From the NCBI GenBank assembly GCA_937910785.1, contig CALDLG010000002.1, positions 1-57,291 of the forward strand: a stretch of DNA of 57,291 nt, written 5' to 3'. The notes under the pieces are model-generated. The model was not told the origin of the DNA and searched no databases. It saw nothing but the letters and a program-made list of their open reading frames with translations. The position numbers were made by a program, and so were the translations under genes. The DNA is from an uncultured Lachnospiraceae bacterium (GTDB lineage: Bacteria > Bacillota > Clostridia > Lachnospirales > Lachnospiraceae). Positions within the stretch are counted from its first letter, which is position 1, and each line of letters starts with the position of its first letter. Positions 8,848 to 16,963 of the stretch are shown one piece after another.

Positions 8848-9546
8848 GTGAAAAGTAAGAAAGTGCAAAAGGTATTGGCATTTACGCTTGCCGCAACCAT
8901 GATGTTAGCGTCTGCTGTTACGGTATCCGCATCATCGGGCGGTTCTGCGGGCGTGACAGGATCGGCAGGGTCTGCGGGAGCCGTGGAATCAACCGAATCC
9001 GCAGGATCTTCTGAGTCGTCTGACGGTGGTTCCGGAAGTGTGGAAGAGACTGTAGAGACATTTGTTTCCGGCGCGAAGCTCGCGGTTGGCGGGCGGACAC
9101 TGCAGACTACCGTTGCGGGCGCATATGCGGCAAAGTCTGTTGCAGGCGCTGCGGTTACGGCGCCTCTTGCGGAATTAAAGGCAAGTCTTGGGCTGACGGG
9201 ATCTCAGACACCGTATATCATGCTTTTTGATACGGACCCGAAGAAGAGCAATCTGGCGATGAGCTGTGTGAATGCGGCGGTAGATGCATTGGGAGGCTCT
9301 CTTGTAACGACGCTGAACGTAGATCTTGGTGCAAAGGAGAACGGAAAGCGGGTAGCGCTTTCTAACGGCAGCACAGGTCTTGTAATCGGACTTCCGAAGA
9401 ACGCGAATACGAGCAAGACATATTCTGTTGTATGCGTACAGCCGGGTGGTGTTGTTACAATCCTTCAGGATCAGGACTCTTCACCGGCAACCGTTACTTT
9501 TGAAATCAAAGCGGGCCTTGGTACCTATGGTATTGTAGCAAAATAA
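8848..9546 (+). CDS. Secreted Gly/Ser/Ala-rich protein of unknown function
   Basis: GTG 8848 is chosen because AGGAGG (8833-8838) lies 9 bases upstream and the promoter -10 overlaps the earlier ATG. The 232-residue product has a Sec signal peptide at residues 1-28 (KKVQKVLAFTLAATMMLAS, cleavage near SASA/SS). A Gly/Ser/Glu linker follows at about 30-70, then a compact domain with GLTGSQTPYIMLFDTDPKKS and a C-terminal ATVTFEIKAGLGTYGIVAK. No Cys pair, sortase signal or membrane anchor is seen, so it should be released or loosely bound. It follows a divergent XRE regulator. Family not recognised. Confidence 0.85.
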   Translation: MKSKKVQKVLAFTLAATMMLASAVTVSASSGGSAGVTGSAGSAGAVESTESAGSSESSDGGSGSVEETVETFVSGAKLAVGGRTLQTTVAGAYAAKSVAGAAVTAPLAELKASLGLTGSQTPYIMLFDTDPKKSNLAMSCVNAAVDALGGSLVTTLNVDLGAKENGKRVALSNGSTGLVIGLPKNANTSKTYSVVCVQPGGVVTILQDQDSSPATVTFEIKAGLGTYGIVAK

Positions 9547-9552
9547 GTGGTT

Positions 9553-11349
9553 ATGTCAGGAAGCGTACGTTTACCGAGACGGTTTTGCCGTCTCGGTAAT
9601 GTTTGTATAATGGCGGCCGTTCTGTTTTGTTTTTATGGATTTCATATCGGCGGTATCTACGGTTTTTCTATTTTTCCTGATGAATTTGCGTATTGGTCAT
9701 ATGCTGCGGGAATGAGTGGTTATGACTGGTCGGGGATTACCTCGCTGGGATCTTATTATTCTTACGGTTACAGCCTGGTGCTTTTTCCGATTTTTGTTTT
9801 TTGTAAAAATGCGGTTACGGCTTACCGGATAGCGGTTGGGTGCAATTTTTTCTTTCTTTTTCTGGCATTTTGTTTCCTGACAGGAACAATGAAAAAGCTG
9901 ATACCGGAAAAAAACAATCCGGTTGTATTGCTGTCAGGTCTGGCAGTTCTTTTTCCCGGCAATCTGTTTTACGCACAGATGACGATGACGGAAGCGCTTC
10001 TTTGCAGTCTGTATATTCTGACCGGCAGTATTTTGTGTTTTTATCTGGAAAGCAATCGCCTTTCGGCATTGCTGATGCTGATGCTGGCTCTGATGTATTT
10101 ATATATTGTTCATATGCGGACCGTTGGCATCGTGATATCCGGCATTCTTGTGCTGGCGCTTCATATGCTGGCCGGTCAGGGAAAAAAACGGCATATACCG
10201 GTGGTTATAGCGGCTGCAGCAGCTCTTTTTGCGCTTTCGGGCATCGGGAAGAATCTGGCGGCAGCCGGCATGTTTGGAGGGATTCATCGGGAACTGGCTG
10301 CGGGAAATGACTATGCGGGGCAGATGGAAAAGCTGCGTTATATTCTGACGCCGGCAGGCTTCTATGACTTTCTGGTCGGCATATCAGGCAAGATTCTTTA
10401 TCTGGGACTTGCGACGTACGGGTTGTTTTATTGGGGGATATACGCCCTGATGAAACAGGCGGGCAGGATGCTTCGAAACATCAGGCATCATGCCGCGGTG
10501 ACCAGAGGGGAGCTGTTTGCGGCCTTTCTTCTGTTATCCGTGATAACGCAGATTCTGATCGCATCGGTTTATCTGCTGACGCTCGGTGAAGTGGATGATT
10601 ATACTTACGGAAGATATAACGAATTCCTTCTTCCGTTTGTGATGGTTTTTGGAGCTTTTCTGTTGTGGAAAATGCGGACCCGGACCGTATGGAGCGTGAC
10701 GGCTGTTCTTGCCCTCTTACAGCTGATCGTTACGGTGGGGGTGGTAAGGCAGATCGTGAATACGGGGACGGATATTTTTTACGGCTACTTTATGGTGGGA
10801 ATCGGTTATTGGCATCGGGGTGAGGGCTTTGACGCCGTCCGTTTTTATGCGGAAGCTTATTTGTTCGGAGAGCTGCTTACGGTGTGCGTAACGGGACTGC
10901 TTCTGTTTATAAAAAGCGGCCGGAAAAAAGAATATCTGCTGTTTATTCTGATGGTGGCGGAGCTGCTGCTGGCAATGCGGGCCGACAGCATATATCTGCA
11001 GCCGTTTAAAAAGGCGGCTTTTCGCGACAGCCGGCTGGCGGAAAAAATTGTCGGTCTGCAGGGCGGCTGCCCGGAAAACGGAGCCGGAAATGCCGACGTC
11101 TGTGACAGGGCGGTTATTTATGTGGAAGGAAATACACGTCCCTATATTGGAATCCTCCAGTTTATGCTGCGGGACACGAAGATTCGGATTGTGGAGCGCG
11201 ATAATTTTACCGTAAAAGACGGAGAGAACATAAAGGGCGGGGAGCTTCTGCTTCTGTCCTTCGACGATGAGCTGGTCGGGGAACTGGCAGGACAATATGA
11301 TCACGAGGATATTTATGGGCATTTTGCCCTTTTCTATAACGACCAATAG
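9553..11349 (+). CDS. Polytopic membrane protein, GT-C-like glycosyltransferase
   Basis: About 598 residues with roughly 11-12 hydrophobic helices in the first 480 residues, then a soluble C-terminal domain of ~115 residues. After the first helix comes IFPDEFAYWSYAAG; an acidic pair in the first extracellular loop is the hallmark of GT-C lipid-phosphosugar transferases. That suggests transfer of a sugar from a polyprenyl carrier onto a surface polymer or protein. The start is uncertain: GTG 9547 or ATG 9553 directly after the previous stop has no clear ribosome site and reads through a hairpin, while ATG 9610 overlaps a TATAAT. I keep 9553 because it gives a basic N-terminus before helix 1. 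First gene of the glycan island. Confidence 0.8.
   Translation: MSGSVRLPRRFCRLGNVCIMAAVLFCFYGFHIGGIYGFSIFPDEFAYWSYAAGMSGYDWSGITSLGSYYSYGYSLVLFPIFVFCKNAVTAYRIAVGCNFFFLFLAFCFLTGTMKKLIPEKNNPVVLLSGLAVLFPGNLFYAQMTMTEALLCSLYILTGSILCFYLESNRLSALLMLMLALMYLYIVHMRTVGIVISGILVLALHMLAGQGKKRHIPVVIAAAAALFALSGIGKNLAAAGMFGGIHRELAAGNDYAGQMEKLRYILTPAGFYDFLVGISGKILYLGLATYGLFYWGIYALMKQAGRMLRNIRHHAAVTRGELFAAFLLLSVITQILIASVYLLTLGEVDDYTYGRYNEFLLPFVMVFGAFLLWKMRTRTVWSVTAVLALLQLIVTVGVVRQIVNTGTDIFYGYFMVGIGYWHRGEGFDAVRFYAEAYLFGELLTVCVTGLLLFIKSGRKKEYLLFILMVAELLLAMRADSIYLQPFKKAAFRDSRLAEKIVGLQGGCPENGAGNADVCDRAVIYVEGNTRPYIGILQFMLRDTKIRIVERDNFTVKDGENIKGGELLLLSFDDELVGELAGQYDHEDIYGHFALFYNDQ
9571..9599 (+). terminator. Perfect hairpin overlapping the next reading frame
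   Basis: TTACCGAGACGG (9571-9582) and CCGTCTCGGTAA (9588-9599) form a 12-bp perfect stem with a 5-base loop, followed by TGTTTGT. It looks like the terminator of the secreted-protein gene but has a poor T run and falls within codons 7-16 of the downstream ORF if that starts at 9553. Confidence 0.5.
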
Positions 11350-11416
11350 CGGCGTTCATGGCATGGCGGTTGGTACGAAGCTGAAAATACAGACTGATAG
11401 AACAGGAAGGTTATGG

Positions 11417-11953
11417 ATGATGGACAAAGCGATGACAGGGCATGGCAAGCATGTGAAATGGACAGTTCTGGCGGGAATCCTGCTGTTGATTCTGCTGCAG
11501 GCGTTTCCGGTAAGGGCTGCGGAGCAGGAAAAACAGGACGGAAGCGTTGGAGAAACGGTGACGGGAACTTTGCAGCAGACGATAAAGGCTGCGGAAATCA
11601 AAGAAGAACCGGATGTGGACTCCGATACCCTGACGAGATTAAAGAAAGGAACGGCGGTTATCGTTTACGGGGAACCACAGGATTCCTGGAGTAAGGTGGA
11701 ATATCAGGGAACGACCGGATATATGGAGAGCAGCCGGCTGGAGATGTACAGCGTAGAGGCGACGGAAGAGCAGGGACAGGAATTTCAGATTGTCGAAGAG
11801 GAGATGATCAGAACCGTCGATGAGTACGAGCTGATACAGAAGGAGAAACGCAATTCCAGAATCTGGGGAACGGTTATCGTGATTCTGGTTATGGCCATTT
11901 TTGTGGTCGGAATTGTTTCCGCCCTCAGACAGTACCAAGAAGGAGAAAAGTGA
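11417..11953 (+). CDS. Membrane protein with extracytoplasmic SH3-like domain
   Basis: ATG 11417 follows AGGAAGG by 7 bases; earlier frames run back into the preceding gene. Of 178 residues, 1-35 form a signal peptide or anchor (VLAGILLLILLQAFPVRA). A bacterial SH3-type domain lies at about 60-115 (EPDVDSDTLTRLKKGTAVIV then DSWSKVEYQGTTGYMESSRL), and a C-terminal helix at about 148-170 anchors it (TVIVILVMAIFVVGIVSAL). SH3b domains of this kind often bind cell-wall material. The stop overlaps the rfbF start (TGATG), so it is translationally coupled to the CDP-sugar operon. Confidence 0.85.
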   Translation: MMDKAMTGHGKHVKWTVLAGILLLILLQAFPVRAAEQEKQDGSVGETVTGTLQQTIKAAEIKEEPDVDSDTLTRLKKGTAVIVYGEPQDSWSKVEYQGTTGYMESSRLEMYSVEATEEQGQEFQIVEEEMIRTVDEYELIQKEKRNSRIWGTVIVILVMAIFVVGIVSALRQYQEGEK

Positions 11954-12729
11954 TGAAGGTAGTTATTTTAGCCGGCGGACTCGGAACACGAATCAGCGAA
12001 GAAAGTCATTTAAAGCCAAAGCCTATGATTGAGATCGGGGGAAAGCCGATCCTGTGGCATATCATGAAATTATATGGTTATTACGGATACAACGATTTTA
12101 TAATCTGTGCCGGATACAAGCAGCACGTTATCAAGGAATGGTTTGCGGATTACTATCTGCACAATACGGATATCACTTTTGATTTAAAATCAAACAGCAT
12201 GGAGGTGCATTCCAATTATTCGGAACCCTGGCGGGTGACGGTTGTCGATACGGGACTCAATACGATGACGGGCGGCCGCGTGAAGAGAATCCGGAAGTAT
12301 GTCGGAGATGAGACCTTTATGCTGACATACGGCGACGGCGTGTCGGATATCAATATATCGGAGCTTCTGAAATTCCACAGGGAACATGGAAAATACTGCA
12401 CGATGACGGCGACGAATATCGAGCAGCGGTTCGGCGTTCTGGAGATTGACGAAAAGAAGATGGTGGAAGGTTTCCGGGAAAAATCGGACTCCGACGGAAG
12501 CATGATCAATGTGGGCTTTATGGTTTGCGAACCGGAGGTCTTTGATTATATTGAAAACGACAGAACGGTATTGGAAAAGGCGCCTCTGGAAAAGCTGATC
12601 GGGGACGAGCAGCTGATGGCCTATCGCCATGACGGGTACTGGCAGTGCATGGATACGCTGCGGGAGAAGGAGAAGCTGGAGGATTTGTGGGAGAGGGGGA
12701 AAGCGCCATGGAAAGTATGGAATGCCTGA
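11953..12729 (+). CDS. rfbF: Glucose-1-phosphate cytidylyltransferase
   Basis: Makes CDP-glucose from CTP and glucose-1-phosphate. The 258-residue protein begins MKVVILAGGLGTRISEES, the nucleotidyltransferase signature, followed by KPKPMIEIGGKPILWHIMK and YGYNDFIICAGYK, diagnostic of RfbF/DdhA rather than of RmlA. AGGAGAAAAG precedes ATG 11953. The GTG three bases earlier is disregarded. It overlaps both neighbours (1 base with the SH3 gene, 22 bases with rfbG), so tight coupling is likely. Confidence 0.97.
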   Translation: MKVVILAGGLGTRISEESHLKPKPMIEIGGKPILWHIMKLYGYYGYNDFIICAGYKQHVIKEWFADYYLHNTDITFDLKSNSMEVHSNYSEPWRVTVVDTGLNTMTGGRVKRIRKYVGDETFMLTYGDGVSDINISELLKFHREHGKYCTMTATNIEQRFGVLEIDEKKMVEGFREKSDSDGSMINVGFMVCEPEVFDYIENDRTVLEKAPLEKLIGDEQLMAYRHDGYWQCMDTLREKEKLEDLWERGKAPWKVWNA

Positions 12730-13778
12730 AAGATATCATGGAATTTTATCGCGGAAAAAAGGTGCTGATCACCGGACACACCGGCTTTAAGGGAACGTGG
12801 CTTTGCAAAATTCTGGTTGACGCCGGAGCAGAGGTGACCGGCTATGCGCTGGGGGCGCCGACCGATCCGAGTCTGTATGGACTCAGCGGAATTTCGGAGA
12901 AGATCCATGATGTGACCGGAGATATCCGCGACAGGGAACGGCTGTGGGAGGTTTTTGAAAGCACCCGGCCGGAAATCGTATTGCATCTTGCGGCTCAGCC
13001 GATTGTGAGAGCGTCATACCAGGACCCCTCCTACACCTATGAGACGAATGTTATGGGAACGGTAAATATTTGTGAATGTATTCGGAAAAGCACCTGCGTA
13101 AAATCTTTTTTAAACGTGACAACGGACAAGGTATATCTCAATAAGGAGTGGGAATGGGGATATCGCGAAAGCGATGCGCTGGACGGATACGATCCTTATT
13201 CCAACAGCAAATCCTGTTCCGAACTGGTGACGCACAGTTATATTAACTCCTTTTTTCAGGAACAGGGTATCGCGGTATCTACCGCAAGGGCCGGTAATGT
13301 GATCGGCGGCGGAGACTTCGCGCAGGACAGAATTATTCCTGACTGCATCAGGGCGGTTATGCGCGGGGATGAGATTATCGTGAGGAATCCGGATTCGGTC
13401 AGACCCTATCAGCATGTTCTGGAGCCCCTGTTTGCTTATCTGCTGATCGCCAGGAAACAGTACGAGGACCCTGCTTACGCGGATTTCTATAACGTGGGAC
13501 CGGATGAGTGCGACTGTGTCACGACCGGTGAGCTGGTGACGATTTTCTGTAGTAAATGGGGAAAAAATCAGATCTGGATTAACAGGAGCGCGGGCGGACC
13601 GCACGAAGCGGGCTTTCTGAGGTTAGACTGTTCGAAGCTGAAACAGCGCCTGGGATGGAAACCCAAATGGCATATTGAGGAAGCGGTCGATATGACCTGT
13701 CAGTTTACGAGAGTATACGGGACGAGGGGCGATATCGAGCAGGAAATGGCAAGAGAAATAGAGGAATTTGTCCGTTAA
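12708..13778 (+). CDS. rfbG: CDP-glucose 4,6-dehydratase
   Basis: NAD-dependent extended SDR that converts CDP-glucose to CDP-4-keto-6-deoxyglucose. 356 residues, normal for RfbG/DdhB. Start ATG 12708 has GAGAGGGGG upstream. The Rossmann motif is VLITGHTGFKGTWL near residues 17-30; the catalytic site is TTDKVY plus YDPYSNSKSCSE (YxxxK). ARAGNVIGGGDF and RPYQHVLEPL are typical substrate loops. Overlaps rfbF by 22 bases. Confidence 0.97.
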   Translation: MESMECLKDIMEFYRGKKVLITGHTGFKGTWLCKILVDAGAEVTGYALGAPTDPSLYGLSGISEKIHDVTGDIRDRERLWEVFESTRPEIVLHLAAQPIVRASYQDPSYTYETNVMGTVNICECIRKSTCVKSFLNVTTDKVYLNKEWEWGYRESDALDGYDPYSNSKSCSELVTHSYINSFFQEQGIAVSTARAGNVIGGGDFAQDRIIPDCIRAVMRGDEIIVRNPDSVRPYQHVLEPLFAYLLIARKQYEDPAYADFYNVGPDECDCVTTGELVTIFCSKWGKNQIWINRSAGGPHEAGFLRLDCSKLKQRLGWKPKWHIEEAVDMTCQFTRVYGTRGDIEQEMAREIEEFVR

Positions 13779-13838
13779 ACAAAAGCTTTGGCAAAATAAA
13801 TGAAAAAATATCCGCAAGGCGGATAGATGGGAGAGAAC

Positions 13839-15185
13839 ATGTCGTACTGGAACAGTGAAGAGGATGCGAGAAAGCAGATCAGGGAGCTTGTTACACAATA
13901 TTACAGGGATTATAAAAAACCTCTGCAGGAGAAGCCGTTTGTGGAAGGCAGCCGGATTCCCTATGCATCGAGGGTTTATGACGAAAAGGAAATGTGCGGT
14001 CTGGTGGACGCGGCGCTGGATTTCTGGCTGACGGCGGGAAGATTCACCGAAGAATTTGAGAAGAAATTCAGCGAGTATCTCGGCGTGAAATACTGCTCAC
14101 TCGTGAATTCCGGTTCTTCGGCGAATCTGAATGCGTTTATGGCGCTTACTTCGCCCCTTCTCGGAGAGCGAAGGGTGAAAAGGGGAGATGAGATTATCAC
14201 CGTTGCGGCAGGATTTCCAACGACCGTGACGCCGGCGGTTCAGTACGGCGCCATGCCGGTTTTCGTGGACGTGACGATTCCCCAGTACAATATCGACATC
14301 AGCAGGCTGGAAGATGCGCTGTCGGAGAAAACGAAGGCGGTTATGATTGCTCATACGCTTGGAAATCCTTTTGATCTGAAAGCGGTGAAAGAATTCTGTG
14401 ACAGGCATGCGCTCTGGCTGGTAGAGGACAACTGCGATGCGCTTGGCTCCGAGTATTTTGCGGATGGACAACGGAGGCTTACGGGAACGATAGGCGATAT
14501 CGGAACCTCCAGCTTTTATCCGCCGCATCACATGACGATGGGAGAGGGAGGCGCCGTTTATACGAACGACCCGTTACTGCATAAAGTGATTCGTTCCTTC
14601 CGCGACTGGGGAAGAGACTGCATCTGCCCGTCCGGCAGAGATAATCTGTGCGGCCATCGGTTTGACAGACAGTATGGAGAGCTGCCGGTCGGTTATGATC
14701 ACAAGTATGTCTATTCTCATTTCGGTTATAACCTGAAGGCGACGGATTTACAGGCTGCGGTGGGATGCGCGCAGATCGAGAAATTTCCGGCGTTTGTGGA
14801 ACGAAGGAGGCATAATTTCAACCGCCTGAAAGAAGGGCTGAAAGCGGCGGAGGACAGGCTGATTCTTCCGGAAGCGTGTGCGCATTCGAAACCGAGCTGG
14901 TTCGGATTTCTGATCACATGCAGGGAAGGAACGGACAGAAATCGAATCGTTCAATATGTGGAATCGAAAGGCATACAGACAAGGATGCTTTTTGCCGGAA
15001 ATCTGACGAAGCACCCCTGCTTTGACGAGATGCGCAGAAGCGGGGAAGGATACCGCATTGCCGGTTCCCTGGAAAATACGGACAGGATCATGAGGGATTC
15101 TTTCTGGGTAGGCGTTTATCCGGGCATGACGGATGAGATGGTGGACTATATGGCGGCCGAAATCCGCAGCGCGGTAAGAATGTAA
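13839..15185 (+). CDS. rfbH: CDP-6-deoxy-hexulose 3-dehydrase (E1, PLP and 2Fe-2S)
   Basis: Removes the C3 hydroxyl of CDP-4-keto-6-deoxyglucose using PMP and a [2Fe-2S] cluster, giving a 3,6-dideoxy-4-keto sugar precursor. Start ATG 13839 has GGGAG five bases upstream; an ATG 12 bases earlier does not. In SFYPPHHMTMGEGG the second His occupies the place of the usual PLP lysine, the hallmark of E1. The cluster ligands appear as NCDAL followed by 61 residues and then CICPSGRDNLC (C-x1-C-x7-C); the first spacing is 4 longer than the C-x57 of the Yersinia enzyme as I recall it. A small hairpin (TATCCGC/GCGGATA, 13809-13825) precedes it. No E3 reductase gene (rfbI/ddhD) is in the window. Confidence 0.96.
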   Translation: MSYWNSEEDARKQIRELVTQYYRDYKKPLQEKPFVEGSRIPYASRVYDEKEMCGLVDAALDFWLTAGRFTEEFEKKFSEYLGVKYCSLVNSGSSANLNAFMALTSPLLGERRVKRGDEIITVAAGFPTTVTPAVQYGAMPVFVDVTIPQYNIDISRLEDALSEKTKAVMIAHTLGNPFDLKAVKEFCDRHALWLVEDNCDALGSEYFADGQRRLTGTIGDIGTSSFYPPHHMTMGEGGAVYTNDPLLHKVIRSFRDWGRDCICPSGRDNLCGHRFDRQYGELPVGYDHKYVYSHFGYNLKATDLQAAVGCAQIEKFPAFVERRRHNFNRLKEGLKAAEDRLILPEACAHSKPSWFGFLITCREGTDRNRIVQYVESKGIQTRMLFAGNLTKHPCFDEMRRSGEGYRIAGSLENTDRIMRDSFWVGVYPGMTDEMVDYMAAEIRSAVRM

Positions 15186-15304
15186 GGGGACAGGAGCTTC
15201 AATATAACCCCGGAATTTCGTGATAACCCGGAAAGGGAGAATTGCGGAAAGCGTGAATAGCAAATGACAGAAAGAGCTACGGGCTGAAAGGACATGGAAT
15301 AAGA

Positions 15305-16927
15305 ATGAAGGGACAGATACAGTTATTGGATTGCACCCTGCGCGACGGCGCATATATTGTCAATTCCGAATTCGGAATGCCGGCGATGAAAGGTATTATT
15401 AAGAAAATGCAGGATGCCAATGTCGATCTTGTGGAATGCGGCTGGCTGAAGGATGGAGAATATCGGGAAGGAACGACTTTCTATCATGTACCCTCCGATC
15501 TGGAAAGCTGTCTGACCGAAAAAAACAGTCATACGACCTATGTTGCGATGATCGACTGGGACAGATATTCTCTTGAGAATCTGCCGGTCTGTGACGGCCG
15601 GTCCATAGACGCGATACGCGTTGTTTTTCCACAGAATAAGTTCAGGGAAGGAATTGCACTGGGCAGAGTCATTCAGGAGAAAGGATATCAGGTATATTTT
15701 CAGGCAGCCAATACGCTTGGATACAGCGATGAGGAGCTGTGCGCGCTGGCGGAGGAGGTCAATCATGCCGCGCCGGTCTGCCTCTCCGTCGTAGATACCT
15801 TTGGCGCGATGTACGGGGAAGATCTGGAGCATATCGTATCGATTCTGGACAGTCATCTCGATAAGGATATCAGGCTGGGATTCCATTCCCATAATAACCA
15901 GCAGCTGTCTTTCGCGCTGACCATGCAGTTCGTGGAGCTGATGCAGCAAATGGAAAGAAGCTGTATCGTGGATTCCAGTCTGTGCGGAATGGGTCGGGGC
16001 GCGGGCAATGCGACGACGGAGCTTGTCGCTAATTTTCTGAACCGGAAATACGCGGGAAATTATGACATGAATGTTATACTCGATGCGATTGACACTTATA
16101 TGCAGCATTTTCAGAGAAACTTCGAGTGGGGCTATTCCACGCCGTATTTTATCGCGGGAATGTACTGCACGCATGTGAATAACATCGCGTACCTTCTCGA
16201 CAACCACCGGACAAGAGCGAGAGACATGCGTAATATTATCGGGTCGCTGTCTTCTGACGACCGGAAAAAATATGATTATGATCTTCTGGAAAGAAAATAC
16301 CTCGATTACCAGAATAAGATGACAGATGACGAAGAAAATGTCAATAAATTAAAGAAAGACATAGGAGAGAGGGAAGTTCTGCTCCTTCTGCCAGGAAGAA
16401 GCGTCATAAAGGAAAAGGCGAAAATCGATGCGTACACAGCGGCGCATCATCCCGTCGTAATCGGGGTCAATGCGGTTTTTGACGGCTATTCCTATGACTA
16501 TGTTTTCTTCAGCAACAAGGGCAGATACGAATACGCGCAGGAAATTTATCCGGAATTATTTGAGCGGTTTCCGAGAATCGTGGCCTCGAATATCAAGACC
16601 GTTCCGGAAGCACAGGAAATACTTGTAAACTTTAATTTACTGATAAAACGTGGCTGGAGTCATTTTGACAATTCGGGAATCATGTGCCTGCGCCTTTTAA
16701 ACAGGCTGCATGTAACGAATGTATCGCTGGCCGGTTTCGATGGATTTGGAGGCGCCCACGACGAAAACTATGCGGATGCGTCCCTGCCCTATATCGATCC
16801 CGGTAAGGATTGGGAAGATCTGAATGCGGAAATAAAGGATATGCTGTCGGATTTCAAAAACATGACAAATGACTTTATGAAGATCCGCTTTCTGACGGAA
16901 AGCAGATTCGAACTTTCCGATCAATGA
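15305..16927 (+). CDS. DRE-TIM aldolase-domain protein with extra C-terminal domain
   Basis: 540 residues. The N-terminal ~300 residues form a DRE-TIM metallolyase related to 4-hydroxy-2-oxovalerate aldolase and HMG-CoA lyase: LLDCTLRDGAYIVN near residues 6-19 and the metal site GFHSHNNQQ near 195. Residues about 350-540 form a second domain (EVLLLLPGRSVIKEKAKID, then PVVIGVNAVFDGYSYDYVFF). It looks like a Rossmann-type fold with a faint likeness to GT42/DUF115-type domains, and I cannot assign it. Genes of this type do occur next to CDP-sugar clusters. Here it sits between rfbH and a YerE-like TPP enzyme, so a role in supplying or attaching a carbon branch is inferred. Specific substrate unknown. 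Confidence 0.8.
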   Translation: MKGQIQLLDCTLRDGAYIVNSEFGMPAMKGIIKKMQDANVDLVECGWLKDGEYREGTTFYHVPSDLESCLTEKNSHTTYVAMIDWDRYSLENLPVCDGRSIDAIRVVFPQNKFREGIALGRVIQEKGYQVYFQAANTLGYSDEELCALAEEVNHAAPVCLSVVDTFGAMYGEDLEHIVSILDSHLDKDIRLGFHSHNNQQLSFALTMQFVELMQQMERSCIVDSSLCGMGRGAGNATTELVANFLNRKYAGNYDMNVILDAIDTYMQHFQRNFEWGYSTPYFIAGMYCTHVNNIAYLLDNHRTRARDMRNIIGSLSSDDRKKYDYDLLERKYLDYQNKMTDDEENVNKLKKDIGEREVLLLLPGRSVIKEKAKIDAYTAAHHPVVIGVNAVFDGYSYDYVFFSNKGRYEYAQEIYPELFERFPRIVASNIKTVPEAQEILVNFNLLIKRGWSHFDNSGIMCLRLLNRLHVTNVSLAGFDGFGGAHDENYADASLPYIDPGKDWEDLNAEIKDMLSDFKNMTNDFMKIRFLTESRFELSDQ

Positions 16928-16963
16928 GAACTTCACATGCTGAGAAAGGAAGCGGAAGAAAAG

